Shown here: positions 25,833-35,600 of the stretch, piece by piece
How the letters are laid out: each line of letters opens with the position of its first letter
Position numbering within the stretch: the first letter of the stretch is position 1
Notes under the pieces: generated by a model
The model's input: only the letters and a program-made list of their open reading frames with translations
Told to the model about the DNA's origin: nothing
Databases searched by the model: none
From: Paenibacillus sp. SZ31
GTDB lineage: Bacteria > Bacillota > Bacilli > Paenibacillales > Paenibacillaceae
Direction of reading: 5' to 3'
Assembly: GCF_012912005.1 (NCBI RefSeq)
Contig: NZ_JABBEA010000002.1
Coordinates: 248,001-312,000, forward strand
Length of the DNA stretch: 64,000 bases
Translations under genes and position numbers: made by a program

Positions 25833-26786
25833 ATGATGAACAGTACAATTAGGAAACACCTATTCATATGGGGAGCATGCTTCCTTCTTCTATCCGTCCT
25901 TGCAGCATGCAGTCGTTCGGAAAGCGCCCCTTCACAAGAACTTGTGAAGACCAACGAGCAGACGACGAAAAGCTATACAACTCAAACAGACGAAGTGATT
26001 GAAATACCAACTCAACCACAACGAGTGATCTATCTTGGTTCAGCACTTGGAGATCTCCTGGCCATGGATATTCCCGTCGTTGGAGCCAATCTGATTCATG
26101 CTTCCGAAAGCTATATTGTAGACCGATTAGAAGGTATGGAGGATGTCGGAAATCCTGGTGATTTGGAGGCAATAACAGCCTTGCAGCCTGACTTGATTTT
26201 GAATGGTTATAACCAAGATGCTGACCGGAACGCCGCTTTTTCAAAGATTGCGCCTACCATTCCGTTTAACTCGGCATTACCATTTACAGAACGCGTCCGC
26301 GAGCTTGGTAACATTTTTGGCAAACAGGATGAGGCAGAGCAATGGATCAGCAGATTTGATACAAAAGCGGAAGCGATGTGGGACAAGCTGAATGTGGCTG
26401 AGGGCGAGACAGCGACCATCTTCTTGCAGTTAGGTAAACAGCTCTATGTGATGGGCAATCGTTCCTTGGGTGTAGTCTTGTATCAAGAGCACGGATTTGC
26501 AATTCCCCCAGCAATTCAGCAAAACATTATCGACAAGGACCAAACATTCGTCGAACTTTCGGAAGAACTAATGCCAGACTATGCAGGAGATCACCTCTTT
26601 GTCCTTACGTTGGATAATGACGAAAGCCGAGCTGAGTCTGAGCGCTTGTTACAAAGCACTTTGTGGAAAACGCTGCCTGCCGTTCAGCAAGGACACGTCT
26701 ATACAGCATCAGCCGAATGGAATACCGACAACCTGCTGGCACTGGAGCAATTGCTTGATGAATTACCGAAATGGATGAATCAATAA
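25833..26786 (+). CDS. Iron-siderophore ABC transporter substrate-binding lipoprotein
   Basis: A 317-residue class III (FecB/FhuD-like) binding protein. The signal peptide ends in a lipobox, LAAC, followed by a Ser/Thr-rich linker. The mature domain shows QPQRVIYLGSALGDLLAMDIPVVG, LQPDLILNG and APTIPF, typical of ferric-siderophore binders. The frame is open from 25788, but that start lies in the Fur box; GGGGG before the ATG pair at 25833 sets the start. There is no permease or ATPase gene beside it, so it must share a transporter encoded elsewhere. A terminator follows. Confidence 0.9.
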   Translation: MMNSTIRKHLFIWGACFLLLSVLAACSRSESAPSQELVKTNEQTTKSYTTQTDEVIEIPTQPQRVIYLGSALGDLLAMDIPVVGANLIHASESYIVDRLEGMEDVGNPGDLEAITALQPDLILNGYNQDADRNAAFSKIAPTIPFNSALPFTERVRELGNIFGKQDEAEQWISRFDTKAEAMWDKLNVAEGETATIFLQLGKQLYVMGNRSLGVVLYQEHGFAIPPAIQQNIIDKDQTFVELSEELMPDYAGDHLFVLTLDNDESRAESERLLQSTLWKTLPAVQQGHVYTASAEWNTDNLLALEQLLDELPKWMNQ

Positions 26787-26808
26787 TAACGCATTGATGA
26801 TGGCGTCA

Positions 26809-26846
26809 AAATCCTCCAGACCCTTTCGGGTTATGGAGGATTTTTT
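26809..26846 (+). terminator. Terminator of the siderophore-binding protein gene
   Basis: AAATCCTCCA and TGGAGGATTT with a GC-rich inner loop, then T6. Confidence 0.88.
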
Positions 26847-26926
26847 GATTTTGTAAATTTGTACTGCGTGTAATAGGGTCTGCTACGAAACATTCTCTAA
26901 CTTGTAAAGTGTGGTAAACTAGTAAT

Positions 26927-26941
26927 TGAGAATTATTATCA
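26927..26941. promoter_or_regulatory. Fur box
   Basis: TGAGAATTATTATCA differs from the 7-1-7 consensus TGATAATNATTATCA at one fixed position. It lies 20 bp before the start of the Btr-like gene. Confidence 0.8.
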
Positions 26942-26961
26942 CTAGATCGGAGTGCTCCCGA

Positions 26962-28680
26962 ATGCAAATGGCTTCCCTATACATCCAACTGCAGCAGTAT
27001 GATCTGCTTCAGCTCACACCACTGCAGGAAACCAATCATCATAATCCATCAACGAAGAGTAAGGATGCCAATGATTATACGATGCTTATTGCTCTGGATC
27101 ATGGAATTCGGCTGTTAATGAACAACATCTCCCAAGATCTGAGCCAAGGCAGCTGTATTCTGCTCCCTACTCAGCAATCCTACATTGTCAAAACGATAAA
27201 AGAGCAAGCGCATATAGCTCGGTTTACCTTTCTTGCTTTTCAAGTGGATCAGTCGACTCTGCTTCCGGCTTGCCCTCCTCTTATTCAGGGCTTTCCTTAC
27301 CGGCTATCTCTTTCTACTATAAAATTGGCTTTGGCAGGTGAGGACTGGATTTCTCCGTCGCCTTTGCAATCCAACAAGCAAAATCGGTTGCAGGAGAAGA
27401 AAGATCCCCCTACTCAACATTCAAAATTAGCAGTTACGCAGGCCCGGCTGCAACTGATTCTTGGTCTGATGGCTCAGCTGGAAAGCGCTCCTCCGCCAGT
27501 GCAGAATGATCAAGCGGTACAACGTACACTCAGCTATATGGAGCAGCACTACAACGAAGATCTGACCGTAGAGTTCTTGGCCGAAATGGCTGGCATGGTT
27601 CGATGGCAATATAGCAAATTGTTTAAAGTGATGACTGGCAAGAAGCCGACAGATTACCTGACAGAGCTTAGGGTCCAGCATGCTAAAAGGTTACTATCCA
27701 GTTCTACCGAGACCTTGCGTGAAATATCCCGACAAGTCGGTTTTAAGGATGAGTATTATTTCAGTCGGCGCTTTCATCAGCTCACAGGACACCCTCCACG
27801 GGAATACGCCAATATACTAAGGCGGACCAGGCAAAGAACGATAACCGATTCCCTCGGCAGGCAGATTTCTCTCCCTGATGCGGCTATGCGAATCGTAGCC
27901 ACAGGCACCAATACCCTTGGCGAGTTGCTTGCTATCGGTATCCGTCCAGTCGGCGCGGGTATAGCTACAATGAAATCACAAGTCATATATCGAAACAAAC
28001 TACATCACATCCCGGACATTGGACTGCAAGGCGCACCGGAACAAGTCTCCCTACTGAAGCCTGATCTTATACTTTTAGGCAACTATAGTGAGCAGCAGTT
28101 ACCTCGATTGGATGCCATTGCCCCTACCATTGTCTATCGCGAATCAACCAGCACTTTTGAGCGTCTTCGTTATATTGCGGATCTTTTCGGTCGAAGCAGA
28201 ACCGCTGAACAGTGGATCGACCGCTATGAGGAGAGTGTCAGGAGGATACGGCGACAATTGGCAGATGATTATATTGCAGGAGAACGAGCCACTGTCTATC
28301 TGGTGCTCGGCAAGAACATATATGTTATGGGACAGACGGGATTTGCCGCTACGGTGTATGAATCACTTGGCTTTCGACCCACCGAATCCGTAAATCAACT
28401 GATCGTTGATGGCAGACCTTGGATACAAATTGATCAAAATAAAATCACACAATACGCTGGAGACCGAAACTTCGTAATGGTTCCACAGGAGGAGATGAAT
28501 GTAAACACCCCTTCTCCGCTCCAAAGTTTGGTTAGAATGTTGGCACCCAGCAATGTACATATCGTAGAAGCTGGCTGGAACTACGATGATCCCCTTACCC
28601 GTGAGAGGTTATTGACAGTTCTCCCCTCTATTTTTGCTAAGGATGGACTTACACCTCTGCTAGTAAATGAAAAAAAATAA
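26962..28680 (+). CDS. AraC-type activator fused to a siderophore-binding domain (Btr-like)
   Basis: A 573-residue cytosolic fusion with no signal peptide. Residues ~1-180 are a divergent cupin-like N-terminus; residues ~186-287 are an AraC double HTH (VEFLAEMAGMVRWQYSKLF; LREISRQVGFKDEYYFSRRF); residues ~290-573 are a FecB/FhuD-like binding domain, with GRQISLPDAAMRIVATG and IAPTIVY. B. subtilis Btr has this design and activates siderophore uptake when its binding domain holds the ferric siderophore. The open frame begins at 26926 within the Fur box; the ATG at 26962 has GGAGTG upstream. The binding domain resembles the product of the preceding gene, which is a natural target. Confidence 0.9.
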   Translation: MQMASLYIQLQQYDLLQLTPLQETNHHNPSTKSKDANDYTMLIALDHGIRLLMNNISQDLSQGSCILLPTQQSYIVKTIKEQAHIARFTFLAFQVDQSTLLPACPPLIQGFPYRLSLSTIKLALAGEDWISPSPLQSNKQNRLQEKKDPPTQHSKLAVTQARLQLILGLMAQLESAPPPVQNDQAVQRTLSYMEQHYNEDLTVEFLAEMAGMVRWQYSKLFKVMTGKKPTDYLTELRVQHAKRLLSSSTETLREISRQVGFKDEYYFSRRFHQLTGHPPREYANILRRTRQRTITDSLGRQISLPDAAMRIVATGTNTLGELLAIGIRPVGAGIATMKSQVIYRNKLHHIPDIGLQGAPEQVSLLKPDLILLGNYSEQQLPRLDAIAPTIVYRESTSTFERLRYIADLFGRSRTAEQWIDRYEESVRRIRRQLADDYIAGERATVYLVLGKNIYVMGQTGFAATVYESLGFRPTESVNQLIVDGRPWIQIDQNKITQYAGDRNFVMVPQEEMNVNTPSPLQSLVRMLAPSNVHIVEAGWNYDDPLTRERLLTVLPSIFAKDGLTPLLVNEKK

Positions 28681-28705
28681 ACCGTGCTCCACGGTTTATT
28701 TTTTT
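28676..28705. terminator. Bidirectional terminator after the Btr-like gene
   Basis: AATAAACCGTG and CACGGTTTATT around CTC, with A7 before and T-rich sequence after, in a 42-bp gap between convergent genes. It overlaps the stop codon. Confidence 0.85.
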
Positions 28706-28722
28706 AAAACATTCTTACCATT

Positions 28723-29373
28723 TTACGATATGTGTTCAACAACTTCTGGTAATACTCTTTCGTATTCCTTATACAAGACATAACGATTAACACCTCTGGA
28801 AGAGTTAAGTGCTTCATGCGCGTGCTGAATAGCGGTATCGCGGTTTTCTGCTTTGAGTTCAATACCCGCGAGCAATGTTGATCGCATCCACTGTTTTTTA
28901 ATGGATGGAAGTCTTTCCCGCGCCTCATCAATTTTCCAGTCTTCCAGGAGTAGAATGGTTTCGTAATATGTAAGGAAATCAGAGAGTCCCATCTGTTTTA
29001 CAGCTTGCCGAATGGCAAACATATCCTTGCGATATAATCCGTAAGCGGCTTTGAACGAGGCCTGCGTCGATTTCCATTTATATTTCTGCATAATCTGCTC
29101 CATAACAAGTTCTGCCTCATCATCAAGGTTGTTCGCAAGGACATAACTAATGTAAATCCCGGGTGTGTTTTGCTGTTTACGTAAGAAAATCTCAACACGG
29201 TCTATGCGTTTTTCCAACGACAAAGGATAATAAAAACGCAACATAAACATGATAAAAGCGGCTATAAGCACAACCCCTATTGTAAAAAATAGAGAATAGT
29301 CATTCCAGGTCATAAACAAAACAAAGACAAACACCGCCAAATAAAAGACGAATTCTCCCCAAGAGTTCCTCAT
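28723..29373 (-). CDS. Small membrane protein of unknown function (paralogue of 59559-60182)
   Basis: A 216-residue protein. Two hydrophobic helices lie at about residues 8-24 and 28-46, followed by a basic, helix-rich cytosolic part beginning PLSLEKRIDRVEIFLRKQ. The soluble part has the look of TPR-like helical pairs (AAYGLYRKDMFAIRQAVKQM; YYETILLLEDWKIDEARERL; WMRSTLLAGIELKAENRDTA). The protein at 59559-60182 is colinear over the whole length. I do not recognise a named family. A TATAAT-like -10 is visible on the minus strand near 29420. A membrane-anchored helical-repeat scaffold is one guess. Confidence 0.8.
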   Translation of the reverse strand: MRNSWGEFVFYLAVFVFVLFMTWNDYSLFFTIGVVLIAAFIMFMLRFYYPLSLEKRIDRVEIFLRKQQNTPGIYISYVLANNLDDEAELVMEQIMQKYKWKSTQASFKAAYGLYRKDMFAIRQAVKQMGLSDFLTYYETILLLEDWKIDEARERLPSIKKQWMRSTLLAGIELKAENRDTAIQHAHEALNSSRGVNRYVLYKEYERVLPEVVEHIS

Positions 29374-29519
29374 ATATATCTCCCTCTAATAGTAAAATAA
29401 CCAGCAAGTTATATTATATCAAATTTAATCCCCCTTTTTGTATAATATTAGGAAACAAAAATCACGAAGAATATTCTATCTGCCGTAAAATCAAGCCTGA
29501 CTAGATGTACTGATACAAC

Positions 29520-29545
29520 AAAAAAGCCGCTATATTAGCGACTTT
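29520..29545 (-). terminator. Terminator of the adc operon; copy B of the recurring hairpin
   Basis: On the minus strand, AAAGTCGCT and AGCGGCTTT around ATAT-type bases, running into T6. It is nearly identical to the hairpins at 22736 and 36463. Confidence 0.85.
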
Positions 29546-29566
29546 CAGTTGAAATAATTGAATTTA

Positions 29567-30598
29567 TTATTGTGCACTTAATAGTTCTTCAAAAGCTTTA
29601 ATATTCGTGTCAAAATCAGGAACGGTTTGAGTTTCTTCAGCAGATTTAACCAGTTTTACAACTAAATCATTATAAGGTGTCGCAATTCCGGTGCCTTCTG
29701 CTCTGCTTGAAACAACCCCATTAATATAATCAATCTCCGTTTTGCGGTTCTTCTCCAGATCTTGAAGCATGCTTGCTTTGAGCAGTCTGGAGGGCTCCAT
29801 CACGAAACGTAATGTTTTCACCCGTTCAGGAATATCTTCTTCGCTGTTCAGTTCGAGTGAAGCGATGTCGAATCCATTCATTTTAACCAATGTGACCCCG
29901 TTGGCACGAGCAACTTTAATCGTCTCGTCCGCAATATGAGCTGCACTTACAATGCCGGCTTCGTGATCGATAATGTCCCCGTATTCCCCATTCAATGCAG
30001 CCGATAAACCACTGAAGGCATTGTTGATCAGCAATTTGGACCATTTGGTTCCAACCAGGTTATCGGAAATATGTGTTCCACCCACAAGGTCCAACACCGA
30101 TTTTACGTGTTGAATTCGTTCGGTGATTTCACCATTTAATTCGCCAATCTGAAAGGCATACTGCTTAAATTGAGTGTACTCGGTAGTCAGACTTGATACA
30201 CCTGGTTCAATAAACGTAGCACCAAATTCAACGGAGCCTGCAATGACACGTTTTTCACCCACAATGGACGCCACTTTTTCTTCCGGAATCCCGTTCTGCA
30301 AGGAACACACCATACTGTCTTCTTTCAAGAATGGAAGTAATTCCTGAAGAATGGAATCGTTATAAAGTTGTTTGGTTAAAAGTAAGACAAGGTCATATTG
30401 TCCTGATTTTTGATCAGGAGTAATTGCTTTTACTTTGGACTGAAACTCTGTGGTACCCGTCACTTTAGCACCCGTCTGATTTAAAGCATCTACATGTTCT
30501 TGATATGCATCAATTAACTCAACGTCAAGTCCGCCATCCGCAAGGTATGCACCTACAATAGTTCCCAAAGATCCTGCTCCTACAATTGCAATTCTCAT
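29567..30598 (-). CDS. Ketopantoate reductase family (ApbA/PanE-like) oxidoreductase
   Basis: A 343-residue NADPH-dependent reductase. The Rossmann motif is VGAGSLGTIVGAYL. VLLLTKQ and CSLQNGI are the conserved strands around the nicotinamide, and the catalytic-lysine region is GTKWSKLLINNAF. The C-terminal domain has KNRKTEIDYINGVV with EGTGIATPYND. The family includes 2-dehydropantoate 2-reductase, but many members act on other 2-keto acids. GGGGG lies eight bases before the ATG. It follows the acetoacetate decarboxylase gene by 13 bp in one operon, so a keto-acid or keto-ester substrate linked to that enzyme is plausible. Confidence 0.88.
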   Translation of the reverse strand: MRIAIVGAGSLGTIVGAYLADGGLDVELIDAYQEHVDALNQTGAKVTGTTEFQSKVKAITPDQKSGQYDLVLLLTKQLYNDSILQELLPFLKEDSMVCSLQNGIPEEKVASIVGEKRVIAGSVEFGATFIEPGVSSLTTEYTQFKQYAFQIGELNGEITERIQHVKSVLDLVGGTHISDNLVGTKWSKLLINNAFSGLSAALNGEYGDIIDHEAGIVSAAHIADETIKVARANGVTLVKMNGFDIASLELNSEEDIPERVKTLRFVMEPSRLLKASMLQDLEKNRKTEIDYINGVVSSRAEGTGIATPYNDLVVKLVKSAEETQTVPDFDTNIKAFEELLSAQ

Positions 30599-30611
30599 TT
30601 TAATTTCCCCC

Positions 30612-31358
30612 TTATTTTTCTTCCAGATAGTTATATACAGGTTGTGCAGCGTTTAAGGTTAGGTTGGTAAGGATATGAGAAGCGGACACCACTTCCAACA
30701 CAGGCAGATCTGCAAGAGGTGCCAACGCATGTTCGAACAGTTGAAGTCGGGCAGGTCCTGTCCAAGCTTCCTTCACTTCGATGTCCGTAATTTGAGTACG
30801 GATCAGATCACATATTCTTAAATTCCCGGTGTAGTCCGTAGCAATCTTAATCATAAAATTAGGTCGGCATATTTCACGTTTGGCTAACTCTTTATCCATC
30901 TCCACATGTTTATAGCCCATCGTCGCCGTGGCTACACGCAGCGTTCCATAATCTAGTGTGCCAACTAGTGTATCTGAATCGGTATACAACTTGGGAGCAC
31001 CCAGCTTTTTCGGATAGGCGGTGAGCTCTCGACCACTCGCAATCGCGGGGAAATTGTCTACGTACATCGAATGCACATAATCGCCTTCCTCCCCATTGAA
31101 TTGCACAGGAATGACTTGTCCAGCTTCGGTATAAGCACCCAGTCCAGAAACATCTGGCATCCACATCACTTCGAATTTAACCAGTGGTTCAGTAATTTCC
31201 AGAGGCTCTGGTACGGCTGCCCGTAACGCTTTTTCATCGGTCCGGTAAATAATATTCAAATATTCACGATTCACGAATTTGTACGGTGGCATTGGATATG
31301 CCGGAGCAGTTAGGGGTGTATTCAGATTTTTAGCTATGTTATTCACATCGATTTTCAT
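30612..31358 (-). CDS. Acetoacetate decarboxylase family protein
   Basis: A 248-residue protein. The Schiff-base lysine motif GRELTAYPKKLGAP is intact, with K117/K118 corresponding to the catalytic and pKa-perturbing lysines of the clostridial enzyme. PPYKFVNREYLNIIYRTD and the GEEGDY segment also fit. The true enzyme makes acetone and CO2 from acetoacetate; other family members act on related beta-keto acids or as aldolases. The frame opens at a GTG at 31367, but the ATG at 31358 gives better ribosome-binding spacing. It is the first gene of a two-gene operon divergent from a LysR gene. Confidence 0.9.
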   Translation of the reverse strand: MKIDVNNIAKNLNTPLTAPAYPMPPYKFVNREYLNIIYRTDEKALRAAVPEPLEITEPLVKFEVMWMPDVSGLGAYTEAGQVIPVQFNGEEGDYVHSMYVDNFPAIASGRELTAYPKKLGAPKLYTDSDTLVGTLDYGTLRVATATMGYKHVEMDKELAKREICRPNFMIKIATDYTGNLRICDLIRTQITDIEVKEAWTGPARLQLFEHALAPLADLPVLEVVSASHILTNLTLNAAQPVYNYLEEK

Positions 31359-31510
31359 CAAAGACACCTACCTCTTAAATTTAGTTAATTTTTTACTATT
31401 TAAAATTTGATCTGTATCTCATAAAAAAATTCTACATCAATATTTAAATTTAATATAATACATAATAAGTACTATATATATTTATTAGAATAAATAAGGA
31501 GTGCGTGTGA

Positions 31511-32398
31511 ATGGAACTGCTTCAGCTCAAATATTTTCAGACCGTTGCCTATACCGAACATATCTCCAAGGCAGCTGCACAATTGAATATTGCTCAACCT
31601 TCCCTAAGCTTGACGATTAAAAGACTTGAGGATGAACTGGGTACCCCCCTCTTTCATAGGAGAGGACGAAATATTCAACTGAATTCCTCAGGTGAGATTT
31701 TATTGAAGCATGTAAACCGGATTTTTATTGAAATTGAAAATGCAGAGATGGAGATAAAAGCGGAGGAACAGCAAATATCCAATACGATCAGGATCTCGAT
31801 TACCAATACCCGATTCCTCACTGGACTTATTAGTGACTATATCAACGATTCCCCCGAAACCAAGCTTCATCAAGGCATTGGGACTCGTAGTGAAATTATT
31901 ACAGGATTGAAGAAAGGCGACATGCATCTGGGCATTACGGGGCATCCGATTCAGGATGAGGAGATTGAGAGTGTTGTTCTTGTTGAGGAGGACATTGTTC
32001 TTGTTGTGCCCATGAATCATGCATACGGCGGAGAGACAAGCATCTCGTTAAGTGTTGTTGCAAATGAGCCCTTTATTTCCCTTGCAGATAATAAGGAGTA
32101 CAGCCGATTTACCACCATGCTCTGTGAAAAAGCAGGTTTCCTGCCCAATCATGCATTTGAGGTCGATTCTCATACCCTGCTTGAAATTATCAAACTTAAT
32201 CAGGGTGTTGCGTTGCTTCCGATCTCCGTATGTAGAAAACTGGGGTTAAGTTATGTGAAAATTGCTGATGATTCAGCGATATATCCCATTAGCCTCTCCT
32301 GGGTCAAACAAAAATGGTTATCTCCTGCTGTAGGAGAATTTCGTGATTGTATTACTTCGTACTATGAAGACCATGCTGGATTGTTTAAAGTGGAGTAG
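31511..32398 (+). CDS. LysR-family transcriptional regulator
   Basis: A 295-residue LTTR. The N-terminal HTH is EHISKAAAQLNIAQPSLSLT with the usual RLEDELGTPLFHRRGRN. The remainder is a periplasmic-binding-like effector domain. AAGGAG lies nine bases before the ATG. It is divergent from adc/ApbA across a very AT-rich gap (31359-31510) in which no clean T-N11-A box stands out. By position it should regulate the decarboxylase operon in response to a keto acid or related ligand. Confidence 0.92.
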   Translation: MELLQLKYFQTVAYTEHISKAAAQLNIAQPSLSLTIKRLEDELGTPLFHRRGRNIQLNSSGEILLKHVNRIFIEIENAEMEIKAEEQQISNTIRISITNTRFLTGLISDYINDSPETKLHQGIGTRSEIITGLKKGDMHLGITGHPIQDEEIESVVLVEEDIVLVVPMNHAYGGETSISLSVVANEPFISLADNKEYSRFTTMLCEKAGFLPNHAFEVDSHTLLEIIKLNQGVALLPISVCRKLGLSYVKIADDSAIYPISLSWVKQKWLSPAVGEFRDCITSYYEDHAGLFKVE

Positions 32399-32522
32399 GA
32401 TTTCTTGATACATGACAAAAGATAAAAACAAAGACCACGACCTAAAACTTCCCTTAAAGCAGCAAGTAATAAATGAGATACCGTGTGCAGCTGATGAACT
32501 ACATTATCAAGTCTAAATTTAA

Positions 32523-32561
32523 ACGACCGATTCCCAGGTAAAAATATTGGGAATCGGTCGT
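32523..32561. terminator. Strong hairpin terminator in the 32399-32631 gap
   Basis: Fourteen-base perfect arms ACGACCGATTCCCA and TGGGAATCGGTCGT with an 11-base AT loop. T-rich sequence flanks it on both sides, so it may serve the LysR gene and the convergent SLH gene. Nothing else is recognisable in this gap. Confidence 0.75.
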
Positions 32562-32631
32562 AAGCTTATTTTAGAGTATGAGATTTCAGATTCACCAGTT
32601 TATCCAGCACGGATCTTCATTCGCTATTCCT

Positions 32632-35600
32632 CTATTCTACGTTTAGCGAATGATCAAGACTGGCATTCAGCATACGTAAGATCATGAGTAACGATTCATA
32701 TCTCGTAGCATTAGCATTCGGTTTGAATACACCATCCGATGTACCCTTTACAATCCCCATATCTGATAATGTACCAATCTCTGCCTCTGCCCAGTGACCT
32801 ATAACATCTTTGAACTTATTATTTTTCACAAAGGAAGTGTTCATTACTTCTGAAAGCATAGCTGCGATTTCCGCTCTGGTGATCGACTGATCCGGTTTGA
32901 ACGTTCCGTCTGAGTAACCCTTAGTGATGTCTATTGTTTTTAATGTAGCAATGGCATTGGCCGCCCAGTGACCTTGAGTGTCTTTAAATTCGGGGTAACC
33001 TTCTGACTTTAATCCAAGTGCTCTTACTAGCATAGATGCAAACTCTGCTCTAGTTATCGTAGCACGAGCACGAAACGAACCATCATCATATCCGTTGATA
33101 ATCCCAAGCTTAGTTGCAAACCCGATTGCTTTAGCACTTGGGGAAATCGCCGGCACATCCTTAAATGATACTACAGGTACAGAATTCGCTTTTGCTACCA
33201 GTGCCTTAATTACATCCATATTAACTCCATCAATGTAGAATGCTTTAGGTGTTGGCGTTGAATCAATTTCTTTCTCTGGCTCCGGTGCTGGCTCTGGTGT
33301 TGGTGTTGGTGTTGAACTTGGTACTGATGCAGAACCTGAACCTGAACTTGAACTTGGTGCTGGTGTCGTATCACTTACCGTGATTGCAAGCGTCTGTGTT
33401 GCTCCTCCGCTGAATGTGAATATCAAGTTTGTCGTGCCGACCGACTGATTCGCCAAGTACGCCTTCAGGATTGTAACTGTGTTGCCCACAACCGTATAAT
33501 CCGTCCCTAACGTTAGCAAAGTTAAACCGTTCGCGACACTTGTTAATGTGTTTCCATTCAGCGTCATCGTTGTCCTTACTTCTGCTTGGGCGGATACCTT
33601 CTTATCAAAGTTTGCGCTCACAGGGCTGATGAACACCGTTGATCTAATCTCTTCATTAGCAAAAATCAATTCCAAATACTTAGGAGTATGTGAAGCTGTT
33701 AGTGTTAATGGAATCGCATTCTCTACAACAGCTCCTATTGGCGTAACAGTTGTTGGAGTGCCGTCCACACTTGCATTTCTACTCAGTAGATATCCTGTTG
33801 GCGCCGTTACCTCTTTAACATAGTAAGGCAAGTCATATTTAATTCGATTGAATTCCAGTTCTCCATTTACGGTTACTTTTTCTTGAACCTTATTGCCATA
33901 TTGATCATACAAGGCAAAGGTTGCACCAGATAATTTAACGTTGTTATCATCTAAATCTGCCTGTTTAACAATAAATTTACCAAGATTACCGTATCCCATG
34001 CTTCCAGCTTCCAAGAACGTTACTTGGCGTGAATCGTTAGACTGGTAAGCACCATCGATTGGAACAGCAACATTATCTTTAGAGCCAAATAGATTAATCA
34101 TGTTGGAAAAGCGAGATCCAGAGGCTACCGTTTCTGTTACATACGTACGGAAAGAAAGCTTATATGCCTTATCAATCGTATCATTGGGAATATTAAATCT
34201 AAATTTTCTAGTGGTAGCATCATAGACAATATGAGAGCCATCAAGTAGTACTGGTGTACCTGCACCTAAGCCATCATTTCCGTTTGCTGGCATATTGTCA
34301 GGTACGTTAATTGCTCCACCATATGCGATTAATTCCACGCTTGTTGTATCTAGCTCAAGACCTGCTTGCAGGTTATCAATTAACCAGAATCTATCAACAT
34401 CTAGCAGCTGATTAAGATTTACTGCATTAGAGTTCAAATATACAACCCAATCAATATACTTGTTTCCATTAGCCGTTGGAATACCCTTTTTACTTACAAT
34501 ATGGTTGCTGACGGTTTGAGTTGCTGAATCAGTAGTGGATATTGTCGTTTTATCATGGGTTAATGTCGCTTTATTCGTAACATTAAAATTACCATTATTC
34601 AACGTACTATTTTGTGATATGAATTTGGATAGATCCGTAATGGCAGTATCGAAGTAGATCGTGTATTGCTCCGTAATATTCGAATTAAAATCGAAGGTTA
34701 CGACATCTGTTTCGCTTACCGTTACCAGACCCGTGACAGGATTACTGTTGCGATCAAGTACCCTGACGCTACCGGGTATAAAGGTAAGTCCGGCTGGAAT
34801 AGTATCGACAATACTTACATTTGGGAGTGCAATAGCAGCGTACAAACTAGGATCAGTTCCTGCTTTCGGTGCACTTGGAGTTGTTGCCCCGTTTTCATTG
34901 ACAGTCAACTTCCACGTAATCGTACGCCCAGCTACATTTAGATCATAGCCTTCTGCATCCTTTTTCAACACATTACTTGTATAGTTCTGCGTACCTGTAC
35001 TATTACGTGTAATTGTACCGCTAGTAATGCTTGCTGTGTTTGAAAAGTGACTACTAGAGCTGCTAATAAAGTTAGCTGTAATGTTGTCTGTATTTGCTGG
35101 CTTTGTATCAAAGGTAATGGTGTATCGTGAATTAATAGCAGAACCAAAAGTATAACGAAGTGTTGAAGTTCCAGTATTGTAGTTAAAATTACCGCCAGAA
35201 TAAGCATTACCTTGATGATCTACAATTCGAGCAGACCCTGGAATATACTGTTGAGCGATTGGGATACTATCCGTAATCGTTGGTGCAGCCCAATTAATAT
35301 TTTCACTATTAATATCAATTGACCAAGAAATGACACCGTTCGCTCGGTTATAACCCGCACCTGACTTGTTGAATAAGTTACTTCCAACTCCTACTGAAGC
35401 ATTTTTTACTACTCCGCTTCCAGTAAGGCCATCCCAAGTAAGGACTGCTTCGTTTGTGAAAGTATATGAGCCATTTGTTTGGAAACGAGCAGGCTCAATT
35501 TCAGTTTCGTACGTAATCGTAACCTCTTTTGTAATATTACCCAGGTTGAAGGTAAGCTCTGAGCCGCTTGTTACGGGAGTAACACTAGTACCATTTACAG

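Noticed and set aside
32617..32653. Terminator overlapping the end of the SLH adhesin gene
   Set aside because: TCATTCGCTA/TAGCGAATGA pair, but no T-run follows on the minus strand; the hairpin at 32523-32561 is a better terminator.
34661..34948. 95- and 91-residue rightward frames opposite the SLH adhesin
   Set aside because: Antisense shadows of the repetitive adhesin coding sequence without their own signals.
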